Under the pieces are notes generated by a model. The model was not told the origin of the DNA. It worked only from the letters and a program-made list of their open reading frames with translations, and searched no databases. Position numbers and translations under genes: made by a program. Positions 8,003 through 15,650 of a DNA stretch of 64,000 bases are shown one piece after another. The DNA is from Acinetobacter vivianii (GTDB lineage: Bacteria > Pseudomonadota > Gammaproteobacteria > Pseudomonadales > Moraxellaceae). The first letter of the stretch is position 1, and every line of letters begins with the position of its first letter. The stretch covers positions 448,251 to 512,250 of the forward strand of contig NZ_BMDR01000002.1 of assembly GCF_014635885.1 (NCBI RefSeq), read 5' to 3'.

Positions 8003-8480
8003 GTTTGGCATCCTTATTTCATTTAAAATAACAGCCATCAATGGATGATTCGGTTAATCCAAATCTCTCATTTCGGCATGAGGTCCATGCTATGGGCCAA
8101 ACGTTTTTGCGGCAACATCCTTAACAATCTATTACGTCATTCTTAACAATATGAAATATTGGGTCGCTTTATGTAGTTGCTATGTAAAACAGCATGGAGA
8201 AATTAAGGATGAAAATGTATGGAAATATGTTTTTGTGGTCAAAAAACAAGCTGGTTTTTTACGTATTTTAAACATTGATTTAAGTTTGACGAATATCTAT
8301 TAATTGAATAAACCATTTAGTTTTCAACATTAAATAAGCTTTCTAGATATTGTTTGTGATGCATATCTCTTTATTTTTAATTAGTGAGTCAAAAGGCAAG
8401 TTATATTAAATCTCTATTCTTTAATTTATTTAATAAATTTTTCTCTTTAAAATGAAATAAATTTTTAATGCGAGTGCATC
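8003..8480. other. 478-bp intergenic region
   Basis: AT-rich gap between divergent genes, which should hold promoters for both. A short palindrome, caatat-gaa-atattg (8147-8161), lies in it. gttatatta at about 8400 resembles half of a Zur site before the CobW-type gene but is incomplete. No coding region seen. Confidence 0.4.
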
Positions 8481-9494
8481 GTGAAATTTCTTGCTCCCAA
8501 AACGGTTCCAACCCATATTATTTCTGGTTTTCTTGGAGCGGGTAAAACCACTTTATTACAGCATTTACTGACGCAAAAGCCTGAGAATGAGACTTGGGCG
8601 ATATTGATGAATGAATTTGGGCAAATTGGTGTGGATCAGCAACTGATTAGCCAACAGCAAGGTTATGCAGTTAAAGAATTATTAGGCGGTTGTTTATGTT
8701 GTAGTAGCCAATTGCCGATGCAAATTGCACTTGCGCGTTTATTAACTGAAAGCAAGCCTGACCGTTTATTTATTGAGCCGACGGGTTTGGGGCATCCAGC
8801 TCAACTTTTGGAACAATTGACTGAGCCACATTGGCAAAGCAGTTTGGCGATGCGAGCTTTGGTGATTGTGGTAGATGGTAGCCGTTTGCATGATGAGGCA
8901 TGGGTTAAGCAAAACTTATATACCGATCAACTTAAAGCGGCACAAATTGTGGTGTTATCTCATATCGACTGTATGACAGCAGCAGATCGTCAAGCTTATA
9001 TGGCGTTAAAACAAGAATATGAACCTTATGTCCAATATTGGATTGAAGCTGAAAATGGACAAGTGGATATTCAACAATTAGATATTCAACAGCAAGCGCT
9101 GCAACGAAAAATTCAGCCTTTATTAAAGATACAGCAAGCACAGCCGATGCATGCGCCAAACGCTGAGATTAAACAGCTTCCTTATCATTATATTGAAACA
9201 GCTAAGGGCTATACGGTCGCAGGCTGGAAACTTCCCAAACGCTGGCAGTTTGATTTTTATGATTTGCTGGATGTGTTGTGCGCGCAGCAAGACTGGGTGC
9301 GTATTAAGGGAATCTTCAATACCGATCAGGGCTGGAAAAGTTTTAATTTCAATCCGCAGCAATTTAACTATAAATCTGCCGAAGAGGGTATTGATAACCG
9401 GATTGAGGTGATTACGCAGTCTGAGCAGGATTGGCTGGCATTTGAGACTCAGTTGTTGGCTTGTCGCAATCCTGAAGATTCGTCGACCACCTGA
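8481..9494 (+). CDS. CobW/COG0523-family GTPase, putative metal chaperone
   Basis: 337 aa. The Walker A motif GFLGAGKT is at residues ~16-23, the metal-binding GGCLCC (CxCC) motif near residue 74, and FIEPTGLGHP acts as the switch region; the C-terminal ~100 residues form the CobW-C domain. These GTPases bind zinc or cobalt at CxCC and deliver metal to client enzymes; several are induced by zinc starvation (ZigA in A. baumannii, YeiR/YjiA in E. coli). Which subgroup this is cannot be decided. yaeQ and an FKBP gene follow on the same strand. Confidence 0.85.
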   Translation: MKFLAPKTVPTHIISGFLGAGKTTLLQHLLTQKPENETWAILMNEFGQIGVDQQLISQQQGYAVKELLGGCLCCSSQLPMQIALARLLTESKPDRLFIEPTGLGHPAQLLEQLTEPHWQSSLAMRALVIVVDGSRLHDEAWVKQNLYTDQLKAAQIVVLSHIDCMTAADRQAYMALKQEYEPYVQYWIEAENGQVDIQQLDIQQQALQRKIQPLLKIQQAQPMHAPNAEIKQLPYHYIETAKGYTVAGWKLPKRWQFDFYDLLDVLCAQQDWVRIKGIFNTDQGWKSFNFNPQQFNYKSAEEGIDNRIEVITQSEQDWLAFETQLLACRNPEDSSTT

Positions 9495-9575
9495 ATAATT
9501 CAGCGCATTCTTGCCCGTAAAATAGAGTATGCTTAGCGCCAAATTTGAGAGCATCGCATTTTAAGAGTATCGTTT

Positions 9576-10106
9576 ATGGCGTTAAAAGCAACAATATATA
9601 AGGCAGACCTGAATATTGCCAATATGGATGAGCATATCTATGCAGATTACCAACTGACACTTGCTTTGCATCCATCAGAAACGATTGAGCGTTTAATGGT
9701 TCGTATTCTTGCTTATGCACGTTTTGCCGATGAGCGTCTGGAATTTACCAAAGACCTGTTTGAAACAGATGAGCCTGCTTTATGGCAAAAAGATCTGACT
9801 GGACTTTTAGAAAAGTGGATTGAAGTGGGTTGCCCATCGGAAGATAAAGTCAAAAAGGCCAGCGCACGTTGTAAGCAGGTGGCAGTCGTGACTTATGGCT
9901 CACAGGCGGACGACTGGTGGCAGAAGAATAGCAAGATTAAAACCTTAAACAATGTGCAAGTATGGCAATTGGCTCCTCAAACCACGCAAGCACTTGAAAG
10001 CTTATGCGAACGTACCATGCAATTACAGCTCAATATTATGGATGGCGAATGGTCGTTGTTAAGTGACAAAGGTCAGGTCGACATTCAATGGCAACAATTG
10101 CAATAA
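9576..10106 (+). CDS. yaeQ: YaeQ family protein
   Basis: 176 aa, about the usual YaeQ length (~180). It opens with MALKATIYKADLNIANMD and contains HPSETIERLMVRILAYARFA and VVTYGSQADDWW, all family hallmarks. YaeQ has a PD-(D/E)xK nuclease-like fold. E. coli yaeQ was reported to compensate for loss of the RfaH antiterminator, but a molecular activity has not been established. It lies 82 bp after the CobW-type gene and 31 bp before an FKBP isomerase gene, probably one transcript. Confidence 0.9.
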   Translation: MALKATIYKADLNIANMDEHIYADYQLTLALHPSETIERLMVRILAYARFADERLEFTKDLFETDEPALWQKDLTGLLEKWIEVGCPSEDKVKKASARCKQVAVVTYGSQADDWWQKNSKIKTLNNVQVWQLAPQTTQALESLCERTMQLQLNIMDGEWSLLSDKGQVDIQWQQLQ

Positions 10107-10136
10107 TCTTGGTTTGAGTAATGTGGAGAGATAGAA

Positions 10137-10478
10137 ATGACTGCAGAATTAGAAATTATTGATTTAAAAATAGGTGAAGGTAAAGAGGCAGTTCGTGGTG
10201 CTTTGATCACGACTCACTATACAGGCTGGCTGGAAGATGGCACAAAGTTTGATTCTTCACTTGATCGCGGCAACTATTTTGAAACCGTGATTGGTACAGG
10301 CCGTGTGATCAAAGGTTGGGATCAGGGCATTATGGGGATGCGAGTAGGCGGAAAGCGTAAATTGATCGTTCCTGCACACTTGGCTTATGGCACACGTAAG
10401 ATTGGGAAAATTATCCCAGCTAATGCCAATCTGACTTTTGAAATCGAACTTTTTGATGTAAAAACGCGCGACGAATAA
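10137..10478 (+). CDS. FKBP-type peptidyl-prolyl cis-trans isomerase
   Basis: 113 aa forming one FKBP domain. Family residues are visible: HYTGWLEDGTKFDSS, the hydrophobic active-site IKGWDQG and GMRVGGKRKL, and LAYGTRKIGKIIPANANLTFEIELFD at the end. There is no signal peptide, so the enzyme is cytosolic and probably acts in protein folding. A GGAGAG ribosome site precedes the ATG. It is the last gene of the probable CobW-yaeQ-FKBP transcript, followed by a hairpin. Confidence 0.92.
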   Translation: MTAELEIIDLKIGEGKEAVRGALITTHYTGWLEDGTKFDSSLDRGNYFETVIGTGRVIKGWDQGIMGMRVGGKRKLIVPAHLAYGTRKIGKIIPANANLTFEIELFDVKTRDE

Positions 10479-10499
10479 CACGTTTGTCATGTCGAAATT

Positions 10500-10536
10500 A
10501 AAGTGATTTAGTCTTATTTTTGAGCTAAATCACTTT
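10500..10536 (+). terminator. Hairpin after the FKBP gene
   Basis: Perfect 11-bp stem aaagtgattta (10500-10510) / taaatcacttt (10526-10536). It is AT-rich and the following T-run is poor, so it is a probable but weak terminator. Confidence 0.5.
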
Positions 10537-10844
10537 AAAATCAAATACCTATTAATAAAAATGCAATCTCCAACTAACATTTTGATTTTTATATAAATTT
10601 CTTTTATCTGAATTATACGGCAACCCAAGAGAAAAATATTGATTCTGTATACAGTCCTGTATATCTTTGAGTTAAAAGAGCAATTTTCTACGATTCTATT
10701 TTAAAGCACGATTATTCAATACAGGTCGTGAAAGTTTGCACTTCGGATTACTACGGGTGGATGGGGGAACAGTCACTTGTAGTTTATCCACGATAAAAAT
10801 ATGGCAATAAGCAACGATAAGAATTTGAGTGAGTAGAGGTGGGT
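10537..10844. other. 308-bp intergenic region
   Basis: AT-rich sequence between the FKBP hairpin and a small unknown gene. I see the short element gtatacagtcctgtatat near 10650 and no coding region. Confidence 0.35.
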
Positions 10845-11246
10845 ATGAATGATTATTTGGATATCACTGCATCAGAATTATTAAGAGAGCTCGATCATTT
10901 TTTTCTGATCGATACGCATGATGGCGCACAGACTGGTTTCTGGGTCAATGAAAAAGCCCTGATGGATAAACATTACTGGCTGGATGGTGAATATAAAGTA
11001 GAAATTTTGAGATCATTACAGCCCTCACATCAATATGCGCCGCATGATTATAAAATTACCCGTTTAGCCTCAGGGGAAGATGACAGTAATGTGGTATTGC
11101 TGGAATATGATGGTGTCCATAAAAAAATATTGACCTTTCGCCGTGGAGAATGGGTGAACCGTTTAAATAAATATTTTTATCAAAAAGAGCGTCATTATTT
11201 ACAGCAACTCGCAGAGCATCCAAATTTTCAGTCAATCCAGTATTAA
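10845..11246 (+). CDS. Hypothetical protein upstream of pgaB, 133 aa
   Basis: 133 aa from ATG 10845, chosen over GTG 10839 because GAGG sits 5 nt before it. The protein is acidic and soluble, without signal peptide or membrane segment. It has a hydrophobic-acidic start (ITASELLRELDHFFLIDTHDG), a central LLEYDGVHKKILTFRRGEW and a helical, Lys/Gln-rich tail. I do not recognise it. It occupies the place where pgaA would be expected before pgaB but is unrelated to that porin, and a terminator separates it from pgaB. Confidence 0.6.
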   Translation: MNDYLDITASELLRELDHFFLIDTHDGAQTGFWVNEKALMDKHYWLDGEYKVEILRSLQPSHQYAPHDYKITRLASGEDDSNVVLLEYDGVHKKILTFRRGEWVNRLNKYFYQKERHYLQQLAEHPNFQSIQY

Positions 11247-11266
11247 TTTAACTCGCTCGCTGCTTG

Positions 11267-11303
11267 AAAACTCCTAATGTTGCTTGTCATCTTAGGAGTT
11301 TTT
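11267..11303 (+). terminator. Rho-independent terminator before pgaB
   Basis: aaaactcctaa (11267-11277) pairs with ttaggagtttt (11292-11302). It ends the transcript of the small upstream gene and isolates pgaBCD. Confidence 0.7.
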
Positions 11304-11420
11304 AGATTTTTGTTAATCAATATGCAGTTATCGTGTGATTTATTTCATAAAAAATACTTTTAAGTTTATTTTCAGTTTTTAAAATTATAAATACAATCCA
11401 TATTCCCAGCTGATCATTTA

Positions 11421-11455
11421 AATCATCTTGTGTTTCCATAAACGGTAAGATGATT
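11421..11455. promoter_or_regulatory. Inverted repeat in the pgaB upstream region
   Basis: aatcatctt (11421-11429) and aagatgatt (11447-11455), separated by 17 bp, lie 49 bp before the pgaB start. It could be an operator or a leader hairpin controlling the pga operon. No known regulator consensus is recognised. Confidence 0.35.
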
Positions 11456-11504
11456 CAGGCATGCTTTGCGATCAGCACATTTCTAATCTTGAGACGATAT
11501 CTCT

Positions 11505-13502
11505 ATGACAACACGTTTAGTGTCTCCGACCTTAAATGCATTTTTAGGTCTTGTGTTTGGCGTGGTTGCAAGCACCACTACTTTTGCGGCAAAACCAAAA
11601 ATTGATGCGACCACCTTAACCGTCATTGGCTATCATGAAATCACAGACAGAAAAGATGCGCTGATTCCTAGTTATTCGGTGACTGCACAACAGTTCAGTG
11701 AGCATATCGACTGGCTCAAGAAAAATGGCTATCACTTTATTAATGTTGATCAATTGATCAAGGCACATCAAGGTAAATATAAGTTACCCACAAAACCTGT
11801 TTTACTAACAGTTGATGATGGCTATCAATCTTTTTATCAAAATGCTTATCCAATTATTCGTGCGAAAAAAATCCCGGTTGTTTTGGCTGTAGTCGGATCG
11901 TGGCTAGAACCAAAGGCGGGCCAAAAGGTGGACTTTGGTGGTGAGGAAATTGCACGTAATAAAATCTTGAGTTGGGAAGAACTTAAAGAAATGCAAAACA
12001 GTGGCTTGGTGGAAATTGCCAGCCACAGCTATCATTTGCATCAAGGGATTAATGCCAATCCACAGGGCAATCTGGAACCTGCTGCAATTGCGCGAATTTA
12101 TGATCCAAAAAGCAAAAGCTATGAAAGTGATGCAACTTATCAGGCACGTGTTTTTGGAGACCTGAAAAAGAACAATGAGCTACTAAAAGCACATGGTCTT
12201 CGTTCACCGCGTGTTATGGTCTGGCCTTATGGTCGTTATAATATGCAACTGGTACAAGCCGCGAAACAGCTCGGTATGCCAATTACCATTACACTGGATG
12301 ATGGGGCAGACCATGCCAAGCAATCCTTACAGAATATGAGTCGTATTCTGATTCAGGGCAGTATGTCGACCAGCGCACTAGCACAAGAAATTAAAAACCG
12401 TGAACTGAACCTGAACGACAATAATCGCCCGCAGAAAATCATGCATGTTGATCTGGACTATATTTATGATCCAGATGAGAAGCAGCAAGAACGTAATCTG
12501 GATCATCTGATTGACCGTATTAATGGCATGGGCGTCAATACCGTCTATTTACAAGCTTTCTCCGATCCAGATGCCAACGGCTCAGCAGATATGGTGTATT
12601 TCCCGAACCGTCATATTCCAATGCGTGCGGACTTGTTTAATCGTGTGGCTTGGCAAATCCAGACCCGCACACCTGTACAACGTTTATATGCGTGGATGCC
12701 ATTATTGGCTTGGGAACTGCCAAAAACGGATCCTGTATCTAAAGATCTGGTTGAAACCCAGCAGGCAAAAGAAGGTGACCATTTGAATATGGGTTATATC
12801 CGTCTCAGCCCATTCTCGCCAGAAGCACGTCAAACCATTAAGGAAATTTATCAGGATTTGGCAAAATCGACGCCGTTTGATGGTTTGTTGTTCCATGATG
12901 ATGTGACCTTGTCTGACTATGAAGATGCCAGCCCAGAAGCTTTAGCTGCTTATGCAAAACAAGGCTTGCCGACCGATTTGGCAAAAATTCGTGATAATGA
13001 TGCTGATTTGCAAAAATGGACAGCGTATAAGACGCGTTATTTAGATGATTTTGCGATGGAGCTGGCAGGAGAGGTGCGTCAATATCAACCTTTCCTCGTT
13101 ACTGCTCGTAATCTATATGCACAAGTGGCGTTAAATCCGTATGCGGAAAACTGGTATGCCCAATCCTTAGAGCAATCGATCAACCGTTATGATTTCACTG
13201 CAATCATGGCGATGCCTTATATGGAACAATCTGAGAATCCAGCAAAGTTCTACAGTGATATTTTAAATCGCGTGAAAAAATATCCAAATGGCATTAAAAA
13301 GACGGTCATGGAGTTGCAGGCCATTAACTGGCGCAACAATGAAAAGGTGCCTTCTGAAGAGATGTCAGCGACAATCAAGTCTTTATATGAGCAAGGTGCG
13401 ATGCATATTGCCTATTATCCTGATGATCCGATCAAAGGACATCCAGATGTAGAAACAATGCATAAGGCTTTTAGTCTAAAATCATCTCAATTAGTACCAT
13501 AG
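11505..13502 (+). CDS. pgaB: Poly-beta-1,6-N-acetyl-D-glucosamine N-deacetylase PgaB
   Basis: 665 aa. An N-terminal signal peptide (cleavage near TFA-AK, residue ~28) exports it to the periplasm. The NodB-type deacetylase domain has the catalytic Asp104-Asp105-Gly-Tyr and metal-binding His174/His179 of SHSYHLH. The C-terminal half (MHVDLDYIYDPDEKQ, GLLFHDDVTLSDYE) is the glycoside-hydrolase-like PNAG-binding domain. It partially deacetylates PNAG so that it can be exported. Unlike E. coli PgaB it shows no lipobox cysteine. pgaC starts 13 nt after its stop. The upstream pgaA porin gene is absent here. Confidence 0.92.
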   Translation: MTTRLVSPTLNAFLGLVFGVVASTTTFAAKPKIDATTLTVIGYHEITDRKDALIPSYSVTAQQFSEHIDWLKKNGYHFINVDQLIKAHQGKYKLPTKPVLLTVDDGYQSFYQNAYPIIRAKKIPVVLAVVGSWLEPKAGQKVDFGGEEIARNKILSWEELKEMQNSGLVEIASHSYHLHQGINANPQGNLEPAAIARIYDPKSKSYESDATYQARVFGDLKKNNELLKAHGLRSPRVMVWPYGRYNMQLVQAAKQLGMPITITLDDGADHAKQSLQNMSRILIQGSMSTSALAQEIKNRELNLNDNNRPQKIMHVDLDYIYDPDEKQQERNLDHLIDRINGMGVNTVYLQAFSDPDANGSADMVYFPNRHIPMRADLFNRVAWQIQTRTPVQRLYAWMPLLAWELPKTDPVSKDLVETQQAKEGDHLNMGYIRLSPFSPEARQTIKEIYQDLAKSTPFDGLLFHDDVTLSDYEDASPEALAAYAKQGLPTDLAKIRDNDADLQKWTAYKTRYLDDFAMELAGEVRQYQPFLVTARNLYAQVALNPYAENWYAQSLEQSINRYDFTAIMAMPYMEQSENPAKFYSDILNRVKKYPNGIKKTVMELQAINWRNNEKVPSEEMSATIKSLYEQGAMHIAYYPDDPIKGHPDVETMHKAFSLKSSQLVP

Positions 13503-13514
13503 TGGAGTAATGAG

Positions 13515-14771
13515 ATGAGTTGGATTGCTTTATTGTGGTCATACGCCATTAAGTTTGTTTTTTACTATCCCTTATTTATGTCGTATTTGTGGATGGTCGG
13601 AGCAATCATTTTCTACTGGAAAGAGCGTCAGGATCCGCCTTATCAGCAACCCGCCACTTTGCCTGAATACCCAAAAGTTGCGGTATTGGTACCCTGTTTT
13701 AATGAAGGGGACAATGCCGAAGAAACCATTAGCCATGCACTGAAACTGGATTATCCAAACTTTGAAGTCATCGCAATTAATGATGGTAGTTCTGATAATA
13801 CAGGGGAAGTACTGGATCGCTTAGCGACACAGTATGACAAATTGCGTGTGGTGCATTTAGCACAAAATCAGGGTAAGGCAATGGGACTGCAAGCGGGCAG
13901 TTTGATGACTGATGCTGAATTCCTGATCGGGATTGATGGCGATGCCTTGCTGGATCCACATGCCGCAAAATGGATGATGCGACACTTTCTGGAAGATCCA
14001 ACGGTTGCGGCTGTAACAGGCAACCCACGTATCCGGACCCGTTCAACATTGCTTGGACGGATTCAGGTTGGGGAGTTTTCTTCGATTGTCGGTATGATCA
14101 AGCGTGCTCAGCGTACTTTTGGCCGTTTATTTACAGTATCTGGTGTGATTACCGCATTCCGTAAAAGTGCTGTGCATCAAGTGGATTATTGGTCACCGAA
14201 CATGTTGACTGAAGACATTGATATCACATGGAAACTGCAACGTGCAGGCTGGGATGTACGTTTTGAGCCAAATGCACTGGTGTGGATTTTAATGCCTGAA
14301 ACCTTCAATGGTCTATGGAAGCAGCGCTTGCGTTGGGCCATGGGTGGGGCACAGGTGCTGGTCAAGAATATTGATGTATTCCTGAAACCAAAATTAAATT
14401 TTTTATGGCCTTTGATGTTTGAGCTGTGTTTGACACTCATTTGGTCATATTTGATGCTTATTATGGCTGTGATCTGGTTATTGCATTTTATTTTTGCAAT
14501 ACCGGCACTGGCTATCGTCAGCTCACCATTTTTACCGTATGGTAGTGGAATTTTATTGGGGGCAACCTGTTTAATTCAGTTTGCTTTAAGCAAATGGATG
14601 GATAGTCGTTATGAACCAAACTTAGGGAAAAATTATTATTGGATGATTTGGTACCCATTTGTGTTTTGGTTGATCACGATTACTGCTACAATCGTCGCCT
14701 TTCCAAAGGTCCTGTTGCGTAATGATGAAAAGCGTGCCCGTTGGATTAGCCCAGATCGTGGAATTCGTTGA
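13515..14771 (+). CDS. pgaC: PNAG synthase PgaC, family 2 glycosyltransferase
   Basis: 418 aa. Two N-terminal membrane segments precede a GT2 catalytic domain with INDGSSDNT, GIDGDALLDP (DxD), TEDIDITWKLQ and QRLRWAMGG (the QxxRW motif), then about three C-terminal membrane segments. It polymerises UDP-GlcNAc into beta-1,6-GlcNAc at the inner membrane together with PgaD. GAGTAATGAGATG gives a close ribosome site after pgaB. The family is normally activated by c-di-GMP binding at the PgaC-PgaD interface. All catalytic motifs look intact. Confidence 0.94.
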   Translation: MSWIALLWSYAIKFVFYYPLFMSYLWMVGAIIFYWKERQDPPYQQPATLPEYPKVAVLVPCFNEGDNAEETISHALKLDYPNFEVIAINDGSSDNTGEVLDRLATQYDKLRVVHLAQNQGKAMGLQAGSLMTDAEFLIGIDGDALLDPHAAKWMMRHFLEDPTVAAVTGNPRIRTRSTLLGRIQVGEFSSIVGMIKRAQRTFGRLFTVSGVITAFRKSAVHQVDYWSPNMLTEDIDITWKLQRAGWDVRFEPNALVWILMPETFNGLWKQRLRWAMGGAQVLVKNIDVFLKPKLNFLWPLMFELCLTLIWSYLMLIMAVIWLLHFIFAIPALAIVSSPFLPYGSGILLGATCLIQFALSKWMDSRYEPNLGKNYYWMIWYPFVFWLITITATIVAFPKVLLRNDEKRARWISPDRGIR

Positions 14772-14804
14772 ATCGCAAAGATTCATTTTTGCTGAGAAAA
14801 AGCA

Positions 14805-15221
14805 ATGAAAGCAGACAGTTTGATTATTGATGTACGTCGCCAGCTCCCATGGCACAAACGTTATTTTTCGACAACAACAACCGCAATGATGTGGGCAGCC
14901 TGGCTATTATTATGGCGTCCATTTATTTTGGTGTGGGTGTTGGTTGAATTACAAAAGACCCATATTGCCCAGCGTTTGATGTCGGCATTTAGTGATGGTC
15001 TTGAGCACGGTGTAACTGCCTTATTTATGTGTGCAGTTGCGTTATTGCTTTGGGGATTGTTGCCTGCCAAACGTGTGCATCAAAAACATGTGGTGGAAAA
15101 GACACTGCCTGACTACGCACGTTATTTTGAGCTCCCTGAGCAAGAAATTCAGGCCGGACGTCAGCAGAAAGTGAGTGTTGTTCATCATGATGAGAATGGT
15201 AAAATTATTCGGGTGGAATAA
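14805..15221 (+). CDS. pgaD: PNAG biosynthesis protein PgaD
   Basis: 138 aa with two membrane segments (MMWAAWLLLWRPFILVWVLV and LFMCAVALLLWGLLP) and a charged C-terminal tail, the PgaD plan. Position directly after pgaC, 33 bp downstream on the same strand, supports the call, because PgaD sequences themselves are poorly conserved. PgaD binds PgaC and is needed for c-di-GMP-dependent polymerisation. A terminator follows at 15241. Confidence 0.88.
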   Translation: MKADSLIIDVRRQLPWHKRYFSTTTTAMMWAAWLLLWRPFILVWVLVELQKTHIAQRLMSAFSDGLEHGVTALFMCAVALLLWGLLPAKRVHQKHVVEKTLPDYARYFELPEQEIQAGRQQKVSVVHHDENGKIIRVE

Positions 15222-15240
15222 TCATTATTGTTTTATATCG

Positions 15241-15272
15241 AATGCCTGAGTCTTTTGCTCGGGCATTTTTAT
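15241..15272 (+). terminator. Rho-independent terminator of pgaBCD
   Basis: aatgcctgag (15241-15250) pairs with ctcgggcatt (15258-15267, one G-T pair) and is followed by T-rich sequence. Confidence 0.8.
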
Positions 15273-15296
15273 TTTGTAGTGTTAAATTTCAGGCAT

Positions 15297-15318
15297 AAAA
15301 AAACCAGCTTACGCTGGA
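15297..15318 (-). terminator. Terminator of tRNA-Leu copy 1
   Basis: On the minus strand a ccagc-gtaa-gctgg stem-loop is followed by T7. The identical structure follows tRNA-Leu copy 2. Confidence 0.8.
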
Positions 15319-15352
15319 TTTTTATTTGCACCATATTTCATTAGTTGAAAAA

Positions 15353-15438
15353 TGGTGCCCGAGGCCAGACTCGAACTGGCACGCTTTGTGGGCGGGGGAT
15401 TTTAAATCCCCTGTGTCTACCGATTTCACCACTCGGGC
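15353..15438 (-). tRNA. tRNA-Leu(UAA), copy 1
   Basis: 86-nt class II tRNA: acceptor gcccgag/ctcgggc, discriminator A, encoded CCA, and an anticodon stem gggga/tcccc around tttaaaa giving anticodon TAA. The tRNA body is identical to the copy at 17536-17621. Confidence 0.95.
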
Positions 15439-15553
15439 ATGTGCGCAATAATAGAGGACACTTTAAAACTTGGCAAGAGTAAAACTCACTATTTGCTTTC
15501 TTTTCAAGCGATTCATGCAGTTATCTGATAAAAAATAAACGGCAAAGGCTTCT

Positions 15554-15574
15554 TTTCATGATTATTTCATTAAA
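15554..15574. promoter_or_regulatory. Possible Pho box before the phoD-type gene
   Basis: tttcat occurs at 15554-15559 and again at 15565-15570, an exact 11-bp period, which is the spacing of PhoB-box half-sites (consensus nearer tgtcat). The site is ~80 bp before a phosphatase start, which makes phosphate control plausible but unproven. Confidence 0.3.
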
Positions 15575-15650
15575 CTGAGATCAAAGCTTCATGTTGGCAA
15601 ATTAACTTTACCCATTTATTTAAACGAATAAAAGTAAAGGTAGCTATCAC

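Larger units (their letters stand above)
15284..15438. repeat. Direct repeat copy 1: tRNA-Leu with its terminator
   Basis: 155 bp starting at aaatttcaggcat and ending at the tRNA-Leu 5' end. It is repeated at 17466-17621 with only one substitution (agttg/agctg) and one inserted A. The two copies bracket the phoD-type gene. Confidence 0.92.

Noticed and set aside
8390..8480. Possible Zur operator before the CobW-type gene
   Set aside because: Only one half of a gttatatnatataac-like palindrome is present, too weak to annotate.
9123..9554. 143-aa open frame on the minus strand
   Set aside because: Antisense to the C-terminal domain of the CobW-type GTPase, without recognisable features.
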